DNA of 62,661 bases, taken from NCBI GenBank assembly GCA_902591535.1, contig CACJBA010000005.1, positions 1 through 62,661 on the forward strand. The letters run 5' to 3'. Positions 44,313 through 53,089 of this stretch are shown piece by piece; the first letter of the stretch is position 1, and every line of letters begins with the position of its first letter. The notes beneath the pieces are model-generated. The model was not told the DNA's origin and made no database searches. It was given only the letters and a program-made list of their open reading frames with translations. The stretch comes from an uncultured Pelagibacteraceae bacterium (GTDB lineage: Bacteria > Pseudomonadota > Alphaproteobacteria > Pelagibacterales > Pelagibacteraceae). The position numbers and the translations under genes were made by a program.

Positions 44313-46021
44313 TGAAAATAATTGGTATTAATCACGATATGTATATCTCCTCGGCTGCTTTAATAGTTGATGGCAAAATTGTAAGCGCTATAGCAGAGGA
44401 AAGATTGACTAGAGAAAAAATGACAAGATCTTTTCCACACAATGCAATAAGACATTGTTTAAAGAAAGCAAACCTTTCTCTCAATCAAATTGATTATATT
44501 GCTAACTCTTACAATCCATCCGTACACTTTAAAAAATTTCATCCAATATTTTCTAATTACAGAAGATTTAGAGGTGATTATTTTTATTCAATACCTGACC
44601 ATTTAATTAATAAAATTTCACCAGATAATAGTGAAAGCGAATATACAAAACAAGAAATTCAACTGAGCAAAAATAAATTAAAAGTTTTTTATATAAATCA
44701 TCACTTATCTCATGCAGCTAATGGTTTCTTTTTGTCACCATATAAAAAAAGCGCAATACTAACTGCAGATTCAGCAGGAGAAGATGATACTGTAAATTTT
44801 CTTTTTGGTGAGAATAATAAGCTGACTTTATTGAATAGGATGAAAATACCAAACTCCACAGGTTCTTTCTATAGCACATTTACTGAGTACTTAGGTTACA
44901 AACCAGAACATGATGAATGGAAAGTAATGGCACTATCATCGTATGGGTCAAAAAAAAATAAATTTTATAAAATCATAAAAAAAATGGTTTCTTTAAATGA
45001 TGATGGAACGTTTAGCCTTGATCAAAATTATTTTAAACAACATATTCATGTTTTGCCAAATTTTTATACAGAAAAATTTATTAAAGCATTAGGTCCCCCA
45101 AGAAAAACAGGAGAAAAATTTACGCAAAGGCACTATGAAATTGCATCAGCGATGCAGGAAATTTTTGAAGAAATCATGTTCCATATGCTAAAATATTTAA
45201 ATTCAAGAACAAAAAGCCAAAACGTGGTCCTTTCAGGTGGTTCATTTATGAATTCAGTATTGAATGGAAAAGTACGTGAAAATACTCCATTTAAAAATGT
45301 TTGGATTTCTTCATGTCCAGACGACAGTGGTCAGTCTATTGGTTCGGCTTTATACTTATATAATAATATTTTAAAAAATAAAAAAAGGTATGAATTAAAG
45401 CATAACTTTTTAGGGCCATCATATAAAGATGATGAGATAAAGAGTATATTAAATAAATTTAAGATTAATTACAAATATGATAAAAATATTCCAAAAACAA
45501 TTAGCGGCTATATCGCTAAGGGAAAATTAATTGGTTGGTTTCAAGATGCGATGGAATTTGGTCAGCGTTCTCTAGGCAACAGATCAATTATTGCTGATCC
45601 TAGATACAATATTAGTAAAGAAAAAGTTAACAATGCAGTTAAATATAGAGAAAGTTATAGACCGTTTGCACCATCGGTTTTGAAAAATGAGGCTTCAAAT
45701 TACTTTGTGATGAAGAAAAATGATGAAATTCCGTTCATGGAAAAAGTTGTCAAAGTTAGGAACAATAAAAAACATTTAATTAAAGCAGTAGTACATAAAG
45801 ATCAGTCTGCTAGAGTTCAAACTGTCGATAAAATATCAAATCCAAAATTTTATGACCTTATAAATGAATTTAGAAAATTGACTGGAATTCCGTGCTTATT
45901 AAATACATCTTTTAATGTGAACGGGGAACCTATCGTAAGTTCTCCTGAAGATGCTTTAAAAACTTTTTACAGTTGTGGTTTAGATATATTGGTAATGGGA
46001 AACTATATTGTCCAAAAATAA
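44312..46021 (+). CDS. NodU/CmcH-family carbamoyltransferase
   Basis: A 569-residue enzyme. IGINHDMYISSAALIVDGKIVSAIAEERL opens the ASKHA-like domain (GINHDMYISSAALIVDG). NHHLSHAANGFFLSP near 125-140 carries the nucleotide/metal histidines and GGSFMNSVLNGK follows. The C-terminal domain (about 370-569) has FGQRSLGNRSIIADPR and RPFAPSVL. Such enzymes carbamoylate sugar hydroxyls using carbamoyl phosphate and ATP. It lies between remnants of isomerase-like genes, suggesting it was exchanged as a unit. Confidence 0.93.
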   Translation: MKIIGINHDMYISSAALIVDGKIVSAIAEERLTREKMTRSFPHNAIRHCLKKANLSLNQIDYIANSYNPSVHFKKFHPIFSNYRRFRGDYFYSIPDHLINKISPDNSESEYTKQEIQLSKNKLKVFYINHHLSHAANGFFLSPYKKSAILTADSAGEDDTVNFLFGENNKLTLLNRMKIPNSTGSFYSTFTEYLGYKPEHDEWKVMALSSYGSKKNKFYKIIKKMVSLNDDGTFSLDQNYFKQHIHVLPNFYTEKFIKALGPPRKTGEKFTQRHYEIASAMQEIFEEIMFHMLKYLNSRTKSQNVVLSGGSFMNSVLNGKVRENTPFKNVWISSCPDDSGQSIGSALYLYNNILKNKKRYELKHNFLGPSYKDDEIKSILNKFKINYKYDKNIPKTISGYIAKGKLIGWFQDAMEFGQRSLGNRSIIADPRYNISKEKVNNAVKYRESYRPFAPSVLKNEASNYFVMKKNDEIPFMEKVVKVRNNKKHLIKAVVHKDQSARVQTVDKISNPKFYDLINEFRKLTGIPCLLNTSFNVNGEPIVSSPEDALKTFYSCGLDILVMGNYIVQK

Positions 46022-46160
46022 AAATATTTATATTTCAACAACTTTTGCTCAAGACAATACACCAGTGAGTAAAGTTTTATGTTTTTGTAAAAAAAGTAAT
46101 ATAAATAATGTAGAACTAGGATCAAATCACAGTTTTGAAAAAAATTGCACAAAAATGTGA
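46020..46160 (+). pseudogene. Remnant of TIM-barrel isomerase
   Basis: Just after the carbamoyltransferase, one frame reads KNIYISTTFAQDNTPVSKV... CKKSNINNVELGSNHSFEKN and then stops. The pattern (STSLL/STTF, N-I-x-N-V/L-E-L, E-K) matches the start of the isomerase at 39200. It has no start codon, no ribosome site and only 46 codons, so it is a decayed gene copy. It is directly followed by an aminotransferase remnant, the same gene order as 39200-40038. Confidence 0.65.
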
Positions 46161-46263
46161 AATCTTACGCGATGATGGTATGAGTAAAAAGAAAGGTATT
46201 TTCATTTAGATTTGGGCTATAATTATATAATAACAAATCTTCAAGCAGCTGTTGTGTCATCAT
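46142..46263 (+). pseudogene. Remnant of DegT/DnrJ aminotransferase
   Basis: The stretch reads KIAQKCEILRDDGMSKKK in one frame. After a one-base shift near 46194-46200 it continues as YFHLDLGYNY and TNLQAAV. Together these match the RDHGM...YHEEVGFNYRMTNMQAAIG block of the CBS-aminotransferase. The fragment is short, frameshifted and broken by stop codons, and no further homology is visible either side. It is a decayed second copy of an aminotransferase gene. The rest of the gap up to 46339 is AT-rich with nothing I can recognise. Confidence 0.75.
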
Positions 46264-46339
46264 AAATTCAAATTAATCTTGATTTTAAATTTTATTTTTT
46301 TCTGTACTGAAAAATTAAATTTAAGAATAGCTGATAAAT

Positions 46340-48115
46340 CTATTCATGATTTATATCACCTAAAATTATTTTATTGTAGCTTCCTTGTTCTACAATTTCT
46401 CCTTTATCAAATTTGAATATTTTGTCACAATTTTTTACCGTATTTAAGCGATGAGCAACTAATATTATAGTTATATCTTTACTAAGCTTATTTACCGCCT
46501 GCATTACAACTTTTTCGGTTTCATTATCTAGCGAACTTGTTCCTTCATCTAGAATTAAAACCTTTGGATTTGAATACAGTGCTCTAGCAATTCCTATGCG
46601 TTGTCGTTGACCACCTGATAGTCGGACTCCACGCTCACCAATAGTAGTTTGATATTGATTTGGTAACTCATTTAAAACAAATTCATGCAAATTTGCTATT
46701 TTAGAGACTCTTTCAACAGCTAATAAATCAATATTTTCAGGATTTACACCAAAAGCGATGTTTGCCGCAACCGTATTGTCAGATAAAAAAATATTTTGTG
46801 GTACATAACCAATATTACTTCTCCAAGATTTTGAGTTAATTTTATTTATGGTTTTTCCATCAATTTCAAGAGTTCCTTTTTGTGCTTCAAGTAATCCTAA
46901 AATAATATCAACTGTTGTTGTTTTGCCACTTCCTGTTTTGCCAATAAAACCAACTGTAGTTTTAGCAGAGATACTTAAATTAATATTTTTTAATGTTGTT
47001 CGAGCTGTATTAGGATAGTTGTAGCTTATATTTTTAAGGACTATTGATTTATCAAAGGGTAAAAGATTTTGAATTGGATATGATGACGATATTTCTAGGT
47101 TTTTAATGTCTTCATAAATCTTGTCGAGTGACGGACCTATGTAAGTTATTTGGCTAAAAGAAACGTACATTTGTTGAAGTGCTGGCATTAATCGGTAACC
47201 AGCAAATACATAAAGACTTAAAATTGGTAATGCATTATTAAAACTACCTGTTTTTGCCATCATAAAAAGAATTAACAATAAGATGCCTGCGAAAGCAATA
47301 GCTTCAATGGCAAAACGGGGTAATTGGCTCAAAGTATTTGAGGTAGCAGCACTTAATGCAAAATTTTTAGCTGCACCAGAATAGCGACTTACATATATTT
47401 CTTCTAAACTGCCTATTTTAACTTCTTTTGCAGCACCAAAAACTTCATTAATAAAAAAATATCGCAATTTGTTATTTTGTAATCTTTTTTTTCCAAGCTT
47501 ATTAAGATAATTTTGTATAAATAAATATATAATGCCATAAGCAAAACCTAGTGTGCAACCGACTATAGTTGCAAGTTTAAAATCAATAGTAACTAATAAT
47601 GCTACAATAAAAAATACAACAGCTCCTCTGGCTATCAGTTCTACAACTGGTCTAATTCCACTTCCCACAACTTCGCTTACTTGAGATAAAATCATTCTTC
47701 CAAGATCTGCACTATTTCGATTTAAAAACCAACTATAAGGTTGCTGAAGATAAATTTTAATTAAGCGCTTTCCTATGCTGTAATCGCACAGCTGAACAAA
47801 CCTTAGTTGTAAGTAAGCTGTAGTAGCTTTAAATATAAGTGATACTATCAAAATAACAAAAACAAGTATTCCTAATAAAAAAAGAAATTCTTGATTATTT
47901 TCCACACTAAAGTTTTTTGAAATTTGAAACATTTTGTTTAATATTAAGTTTGTTTCTACTAAAGTTGGATTTGTCAGAACCGCTATAAAAGGTAAAATCG
48001 ATGCTACACCAATCATGTCTATTATCGCCATGATTAGGATCATTATTGTTAAAACAAAAACATTTTTTCGATCAGGAGGAGAAAGTATAAATAATATTTT
48101 TTTTAGTGTTTCCAT
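46340..48115 (-). CDS. ABC transporter, PglK/MsbA-like flippase
   Basis: A 591-residue half-transporter with permease and ATPase in one chain. Six membrane helices span about 15-310. The nucleotide-binding domain has Walker A GKTGSGKTTT, Q-loop YVPQNIFL, signature LSGGQRQRIG, Walker B VLILDEGTSSLD and H-loop VAHRL. The closest type is PglK/WlaB, which flips undecaprenyl-PP-oligosaccharides to the periplasm; a lipid A MsbA role is the alternative. The gene is less A-rich than its neighbours, so may have come from another donor. It is the only flippase seen for the main glycan. Confidence 0.9.
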   Translation of the reverse strand: METLKKILFILSPPDRKNVFVLTIMILIMAIIDMIGVASILPFIAVLTNPTLVETNLILNKMFQISKNFSVENNQEFLFLLGILVFVILIVSLIFKATTAYLQLRFVQLCDYSIGKRLIKIYLQQPYSWFLNRNSADLGRMILSQVSEVVGSGIRPVVELIARGAVVFFIVALLVTIDFKLATIVGCTLGFAYGIIYLFIQNYLNKLGKKRLQNNKLRYFFINEVFGAAKEVKIGSLEEIYVSRYSGAAKNFALSAATSNTLSQLPRFAIEAIAFAGILLLILFMMAKTGSFNNALPILSLYVFAGYRLMPALQQMYVSFSQITYIGPSLDKIYEDIKNLEISSSYPIQNLLPFDKSIVLKNISYNYPNTARTTLKNINLSISAKTTVGFIGKTGSGKTTTVDIILGLLEAQKGTLEIDGKTINKINSKSWRSNIGYVPQNIFLSDNTVAANIAFGVNPENIDLLAVERVSKIANLHEFVLNELPNQYQTTIGERGVRLSGGQRQRIGIARALYSNPKVLILDEGTSSLDNETEKVVMQAVNKLSKDITIILVAHRLNTVKNCDKIFKFDKGEIVEQGSYNKIILGDINHE

Positions 48116-48141
48116 AAGTATTTATTTAAAACATTTAAATC

Positions 48142-49251
48142 TTAGTTTGAGTTTTTAAGTATTTTAGATAGAATTTTTTTAAACTTTGTATTGTTTTTAT
48201 CAAAATATAACTGATCTTTAATTACACTAAAATATTTTTTTTTCCAAACATTATAACTACATTTGCTTATATTATTAAATACTCTTTTAGTTTCTTTGTA
48301 AGTAAATTTATTTACTCTAAAAAAGTTCAATCTTTTTCTTTCTAAAGCATTTAATTTTATATATTCATTTAGATGATTTTCTGTCTTAGTTGGAAAAATT
48401 ACAACTTTTTTTTCTCTTGCAATAGCTTCGTATCCCAAAGAAGAAAATATAAAAATTATATTTTCGTATCTATCAATTATTTTATAAGTTTCATCCCATC
48501 TATTAGTTTTTGGGAAAACACAACTAGATTTATAAATTTTTTTAAAATACTCAATCTCTTCTCTTTGTTCAAAATAATTTTTGCTTCTAGTGAGAATATG
48601 AAGTTGTCTATTAGTACTTGAGAGATACAAATTAATTAAACCTAATATTTTTTTTTCTAATTTCATTCTTTTTTTATTATTTTTTCTATATGCAGATATA
48701 TATAGAAAATGATTATTAAATTTAGAATTATCAATACTTACAAAATTATTCTTAATATTTCCTAGTAAATGAAATTTTGATTTTATAAATTTACCAAATT
48801 TTTCTTTGTAATATTTATTGTATACAAAAAAATGATCACAATTTAAGTTTTTTTTATTTACTTGTTTAAATTCATCTCTAAAATATTTTTTGGTTCGATG
48901 CCCATTCTGAACTGAAATAAATCTTATATTTCTGAAATTATTTTTTAATTCATAAAACATAATTCTATTGTCAATAAAAGTAATTACAATTTTTGGTGAA
49001 GTAAAATTTATATAATTTTTACAATACGTAAAAAATTTAAAATCTAAAAAAATGATTTGTTTTAAAACAATCCAAAAATAAATTTCTCTATCATCTCGTA
49101 CTTTTAAAATATTAAAATTTTTTTTTATAATTTTTTTAAATATATCTGAACCTACATCGTCAAAAACAAGAATTTTTTTTTTTTTAGGAAAATCAAATCG
49201 AAAATTTACATTAATAGTTTTTTGATATATTTTTATTAAATCTTTGAACAT
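48142..49251 (-). CDS. Surface carbohydrate biosynthesis protein
   Basis: A 369-residue soluble protein resembling surface carbohydrate biosynthesis proteins of O-antigen loci. PKIVITFIDNRIMFYEL and IRFISVQNGHRTKKYF (conserved acceptor-side elements) are followed by CDHFFVYNKYYKEKFG and a C-terminal FIFSSLGYEAIAREKKVVIFP donor loop. A GT-B-like glycosyltransferase role is plausible but not proven. It contains a 13-T run (49173-49185) in the DFPKKKK cluster. It follows a Gfo/Idh gene after 18 bp and precedes the ABC flippase. Confidence 0.65.
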   Translation of the reverse strand: MFKDLIKIYQKTINVNFRFDFPKKKKILVFDDVGSDIFKKIIKKNFNILKVRDDREIYFWIVLKQIIFLDFKFFTYCKNYINFTSPKIVITFIDNRIMFYELKNNFRNIRFISVQNGHRTKKYFRDEFKQVNKKNLNCDHFFVYNKYYKEKFGKFIKSKFHLLGNIKNNFVSIDNSKFNNHFLYISAYRKNNKKRMKLEKKILGLINLYLSSTNRQLHILTRSKNYFEQREEIEYFKKIYKSSCVFPKTNRWDETYKIIDRYENIIFIFSSLGYEAIAREKKVVIFPTKTENHLNEYIKLNALERKRLNFFRVNKFTYKETKRVFNNISKCSYNVWKKKYFSVIKDQLYFDKNNTKFKKILSKILKNSN

Positions 49252-49269
49252 GATATAAAAATGATTTAA

Positions 49270-50211
49270 TTAAAATTTATGCCCAGAAATTTTACAATAA
49301 ATTTTTAACATAGAATGGTGTCTGGATAATGACAATAAATGTTTATCTTTATTATCTATAAATGCTTTTACTTGAGAGTAAAATCCTGGTTTAAAATGTT
49401 CATCGATCTTTGATTTTAACTTAATTTCCTTTCTTTTTAGAGAACCTCTGGGCTGAAAGAAAAGTTTCTCTAAGGGGCACAATATGTATTTACCCTTAGC
49501 TGTTAATAGCTCTATAGACCATCTGCCTGCAGATTTCCAATGAGCATTATAACTAAATATAGAACCTCCTTTAGTCTTGCCAGCACCGCTAAATACTGAC
49601 GGGGAATGTTTCCATTTAATTTTATCAGATACAAATGAAGATATTTCTTGTGGCAAACCTCCTAGATAAAACGCTAAATCAACAACATGAGTTGAATTTG
49701 CAAAAAACCAGTTTCTTAAAACCCGATTATTTTTTACGAATTTATCACTTCTATGGGTCCACTCTGTAAACTCGAAATTAAAACTTTGAACACCTCCATC
49801 AGTTTTTATTAGTTGTTTTGCTTTAATAACAGATGAATAATGCCTTCTATTATAAGCAATTCTAATATTTGCTTTTTTATTTCTTGCAAAGACGTATAAT
49901 TCTTTTATCTCTTTTGCATTTACTCCTCCTGGTTTTTCTAAAAGAATGTCTTTTATTCCATAATTAATTAATTTAATACATGTTGACTTTAATTCTTCAA
50001 CATTAACAGCCACTATAGCTCTACTAGCAACTGAAGGTCTTGAAATCAGATATTTAGACAAACCACCAATAAAAACTTTTGTCCCTGATGTGGATGAAAA
50101 ATATTTAGCAGATTTTTTTCCTCTACCTATTACACAATATTCAATATTTATAGCTTTTAAAACTTTATCGTATTCTAAAGCTAAGCTGCCTGCACCAACT
50201 AACCAGAGCAT
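49270..50211 (-). CDS. Gfo/Idh/MocA oxidoreductase
   Basis: A 313-residue protein. WLVGAGSLALEYDKVL is the NAD fold, ILLEKPGG the EKP motif, and NSTHVVDLAFYLGG the conserved C-terminal helix. It probably oxidises or reduces a sugar C3 or a ring hydroxyl in the glycan pathway (WbpB-type reactions are the best-known case). It has a real ribosome site, AAGGAG at 50221-50226 (minus strand), overlapping the upstream stop. It pairs with a second divergent member immediately upstream. Confidence 0.8.
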   Translation of the reverse strand: MLWLVGAGSLALEYDKVLKAINIEYCVIGRGKKSAKYFSSTSGTKVFIGGLSKYLISRPSVASRAIVAVNVEELKSTCIKLINYGIKDILLEKPGGVNAKEIKELYVFARNKKANIRIAYNRRHYSSVIKAKQLIKTDGGVQSFNFEFTEWTHRSDKFVKNNRVLRNWFFANSTHVVDLAFYLGGLPQEISSFVSDKIKWKHSPSVFSGAGKTKGGSIFSYNAHWKSAGRWSIELLTAKGKYILCPLEKLFFQPRGSLKRKEIKLKSKIDEHFKPGFYSQVKAFIDNKDKHLLSLSRHHSMLKIYCKISGHKF

Positions 50212-50220
50212 ATTATTTTT

Positions 50221-50226
50221 CTCCTT
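50221..50226 (-). promoter_or_regulatory. Shine-Dalgarno site
   Basis: AAGGAG on the minus strand, nine bases before the ATG at 50211 and overlapping the stop of the upstream gene. It fixes that start and supports co-translation of the two oxidoreductases. Confidence 0.65.
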
Positions 50227-51190
50227 AAGTAATTGGACATTCGATTATCTCTTTTTTTAAAATTTTAGAAAAATGCATTCTAAGTTGAGTAATTAGAGGA
50301 AGATGAAGCTTACAAGATTCCTCGTATGAAGCTAAATCACATTGATTATTTTCAATTAAGTTATCTACTAGTTTTCCCGACATTTCACTTACTTTTTCTA
50401 TGTAGCAATTTTGAATTTGGATTAATCCATTTACGTCTTTTTTCCACTTATTTGTTTCCTCGTTTATATAATGTTTTATTTTTTCACAATTTATATTAAT
50501 TGATAAAGATTTTTTTTTATTTTCATCACAACTTATGCTTAGTAAATGATCGTTAATTTTAAAAACCATAAAACCATTAATCTCACTAAATTTATTTCCT
50601 CTCTTTGAAAAAATTAAATTATTTGATAAATCTAACGTTGTGACTCTCAAGTCAGAACTATCTACAATATAAGAAAACAAATCAATATAATGAATTGAAT
50701 TACAGGCCATGCCCCATGAAGAACCTTTTACATTCATTTCAATAACGGAATTTATGTTCAAAGTTTTTTTTATCTCTTTATAAAAGTTAAACGTTCTATA
50801 CGGGCAGTTTACCCATGCATTAACTTTCTTACTTTTTATTAATTTTGATATATTATGATAATCTATCTCTTTTTGAAACAATACTTTTTCAAAAATAATA
50901 TGCCTAATTAAACAACTAGCAAGAAGATCTTCAGTTACTTTTGCCCTAATGTCTGAATTAGTTGAGATAATACAAATTTCAAAGTTTTCATTTTTTGGAA
51001 GTGTTTGCCTAAATGTTATTTTCTTATTAATATTTATATTATTGAATTGTTTAGTTATAACCTGACATAAATTTAGCGATTCTAAGCTTGGATCTACAAC
51101 GGTTATATTAAGCTGGTTTTTGCTTAACAAAATGCCTTGTAAATGCCTAGATCCTATTTTACCTCCTCCTACAATTAAAATATTAATCAT
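50225..51190 (-). CDS. Divergent Gfo/Idh/MocA oxidoreductase
   Basis: A 321-residue protein. ILIVGGGKIGSRHLQGIL is a clear NAD loop and EICIISTNSDIR the second strand. The usual EKP is EKV here (IIFEKVLF), a change in the proline that shapes the cofactor site. NSIHYIDLFSYI is the typical C-terminal helix. It may reduce the same sugar as the neighbour or act without full dehydrogenase function. It is co-translated with the following oxidoreductase and follows the amidotransferase gene after 31 bp. Confidence 0.7.
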   Translation of the reverse strand: MINILIVGGGKIGSRHLQGILLSKNQLNITVVDPSLESLNLCQVITKQFNNININKKITFRQTLPKNENFEICIISTNSDIRAKVTEDLLASCLIRHIIFEKVLFQKEIDYHNISKLIKSKKVNAWVNCPYRTFNFYKEIKKTLNINSVIEMNVKGSSWGMACNSIHYIDLFSYIVDSSDLRVTTLDLSNNLIFSKRGNKFSEINGFMVFKINDHLLSISCDENKKKSLSININCEKIKHYINEETNKWKKDVNGLIQIQNCYIEKVSEMSGKLVDNLIENNQCDLASYEESCKLHLPLITQLRMHFSKILKKEIIECPIT

Positions 51191-51221
51191 GTTTTTAAAA
51201 TTATTTTAATAATAAGTTACC

Positions 51222-52457
51222 CTATTCAATAATTTCTTTTAGTTCTTGTAATCTCTCCCATCTCTTACCAACTTTTTTCCAAAGATGAGGAGATCTGAAT
51301 TTATCGATAATTTTATGTGCTTCAGTCTCACTTAAATTCATGAATGAAAAACAATCTTTCATATATCTTTTTGGATACTCGCCTTCAAATTTTTTACATA
51401 ATGCAATTCCTTCATCTCTTGTAATATGACCACTTCTAATTTCTTGACTTGCATCAAATCTAGTTCTTCCAATACCAAACTTAATATAATGCGTATAATA
51501 ATGTAACCATTCCATTTTATCATCTATAGCTGCATATCTGCCATATGTTCCATCTGTTCTTTGGGTATCTGGAAAATAACCATTATTTTTTGAGGCATAA
51601 TAATAAATTTCTTGAGGGTCCCATTTTAAATACCAGCCTAAATATTCAACTTGTAAAGATTGTGACCTTGAATTTTCTATATCTTTAGAAGTTAAAGGCA
51701 TAAATGGATATAAGTCATTTGATTTTATCCATTGATATTTTTTTAAAATATCTTTGTAATGAGTACCTCCAAAATAAATATCGTCACTATCATTTACATA
51801 CCAATCAATATCGTAAGAAGGTTTTGAATTTTCTATGTCTAAAGAAAGTTTTGCGCTTCCATACTCATAATATGGTTCACCAAACATTACAAGTTTGATA
51901 CCATATCTTAAGGCTGTCTTAGCAGCAATTGATTTAATTCCAAATTTAAATGGTTGCATTGGATGAAGTAAATTAACAAAGGCTTCTCTTGCAAGAATAG
52001 ACGTTAATTTTCCATTTGGCGTAAACAATAAATTATCAAAACCTCCAATATTAATCATAGCCCTTAAATTTTTAAATCCAATATCTGTATAAAGGATTGG
52101 GGAATAAGTTACTGTTAGAGGGTTCATTTGGTATTTATATTTTAAAATATGTGCTATAGTTGAACTATCCTTACCTCCACTAGTGGAAACTATACAATCA
52201 TAATTACCATCTGTTTTTCTATGCTGATCTAATAGCTTTCTTAGTAAAATTTCTCTTTTTTCCCAATTAATTACTGAATTATCTTTTGCATTTGAATAAT
52301 GACAAGCTGAACATAAACCATCTTTGAATTCTAAACCGCTTTTTTTTGAACCTTTGAAATTCTTAGTTTCATTAATAGAAAAAGGTTTTTGATTAGTTAG
52401 AAGACATTTTTTACAATGTTGTACTTTTGTAGGCAATCCAAACAAAGATTTAATCAT
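51222..52457 (-). CDS. N-acetyl sugar amidotransferase (WbpG/PseA family)
   Basis: A 411-residue protein. An N-terminal zinc-like region has C15-x2-C18 and LCSACHYSNAK near 48-58. The PP-loop is VSTSGGKDSSTIAH at about 91-104, followed by TVTYSP. WbpG-type enzymes turn an N-acetyl group of a sugar into an acetamidino group, using ammonia delivered by a HisH/HisF pair. That pair is encoded immediately upstream, and its HisH stop overlaps this start by 1 bp. The acceptor sugar is probably one of the nonulosonates or a diamino sugar. Confidence 0.9.
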   Translation of the reverse strand: MIKSLFGLPTKVQHCKKCLLTNQKPFSINETKNFKGSKKSGLEFKDGLCSACHYSNAKDNSVINWEKREILLRKLLDQHRKTDGNYDCIVSTSGGKDSSTIAHILKYKYQMNPLTVTYSPILYTDIGFKNLRAMINIGGFDNLLFTPNGKLTSILAREAFVNLLHPMQPFKFGIKSIAAKTALRYGIKLVMFGEPYYEYGSAKLSLDIENSKPSYDIDWYVNDSDDIYFGGTHYKDILKKYQWIKSNDLYPFMPLTSKDIENSRSQSLQVEYLGWYLKWDPQEIYYYASKNNGYFPDTQRTDGTYGRYAAIDDKMEWLHYYTHYIKFGIGRTRFDASQEIRSGHITRDEGIALCKKFEGEYPKRYMKDCFSFMNLSETEAHKIIDKFRSPHLWKKVGKRWERLQELKEIIE

Positions 52458-53089
52458 TAAAATTTATTTAAAAATAAGTTAAAAATTTTAAGCCCAACTT
52501 TTCCACTTAGCTCAGGATGAAATTGAACGGCAAGCAAGTTTTTGAATTTTACTGCTGAATTATAGCAACTTTTTCCATATTTGAAGTAAGCATAACTATT
52601 TTTTTTTAGAGTCTTATCTGCAAAACTATGTGAATAATAAAATTTTTTACCTTTAGTAATTTTGTAAAATTCATCATTAGACTTATTTTTTAGAATTACC
52701 TTATTCCATCCAACATGTGGAACTGAAAGGTTATTTTCATTATCAATTCTTTTAATTACTTTTTTTATTATACCAATTCCTTTATAATTTTTTGATTCTT
52801 GACTAGATTTATATAAAATTTGCATTCCCAAACAAATACCCAAGGTATCTCCACCACTTAAAATGTGGTTTTTAAGTTTTTTAATCAATCCTTTTTTTTT
52901 AAGAAAATTTATTGCTATACCGAATGATCCAACCCCAGGCAAAATAATTTTATTACATTTGTCAAAATCTTTGTTGTTTTTCACTAGAATCACATTTTTT
53001 GTAAACTTTTTTACAGTTTTAAGAAGATTTCCTACATTACCACTATCATAATGTATTATACCAACAGTATTTTTTTTATTTTGTTTCAT
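52457..53089 (-). CDS. HisH-like glutaminase subunit (HisH2)
   Basis: A 210-residue class I glutamine amidotransferase. IIHYDSGNVGNLLKTV opens it, LPGVGSFGIAI follows, and the nucleophile Cys is in LGICLGMQIL. The His-Glu pair is in VQFHPELSGKVG. It releases ammonia from glutamine. In histidine synthesis HisH works with HisF, but here the neighbours show it serves the WbpG-like amidotransferase. It overlaps the HisF-like gene by 14 bp. Confidence 0.9.
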   Translation of the reverse strand: MKQNKKNTVGIIHYDSGNVGNLLKTVKKFTKNVILVKNNKDFDKCNKIILPGVGSFGIAINFLKKKGLIKKLKNHILSGGDTLGICLGMQILYKSSQESKNYKGIGIIKKVIKRIDNENNLSVPHVGWNKVILKNKSNDEFYKITKGKKFYYSHSFADKTLKKNSYAYFKYGKSCYNSAVKFKNLLAVQFHPELSGKVGLKIFNLFLNKF

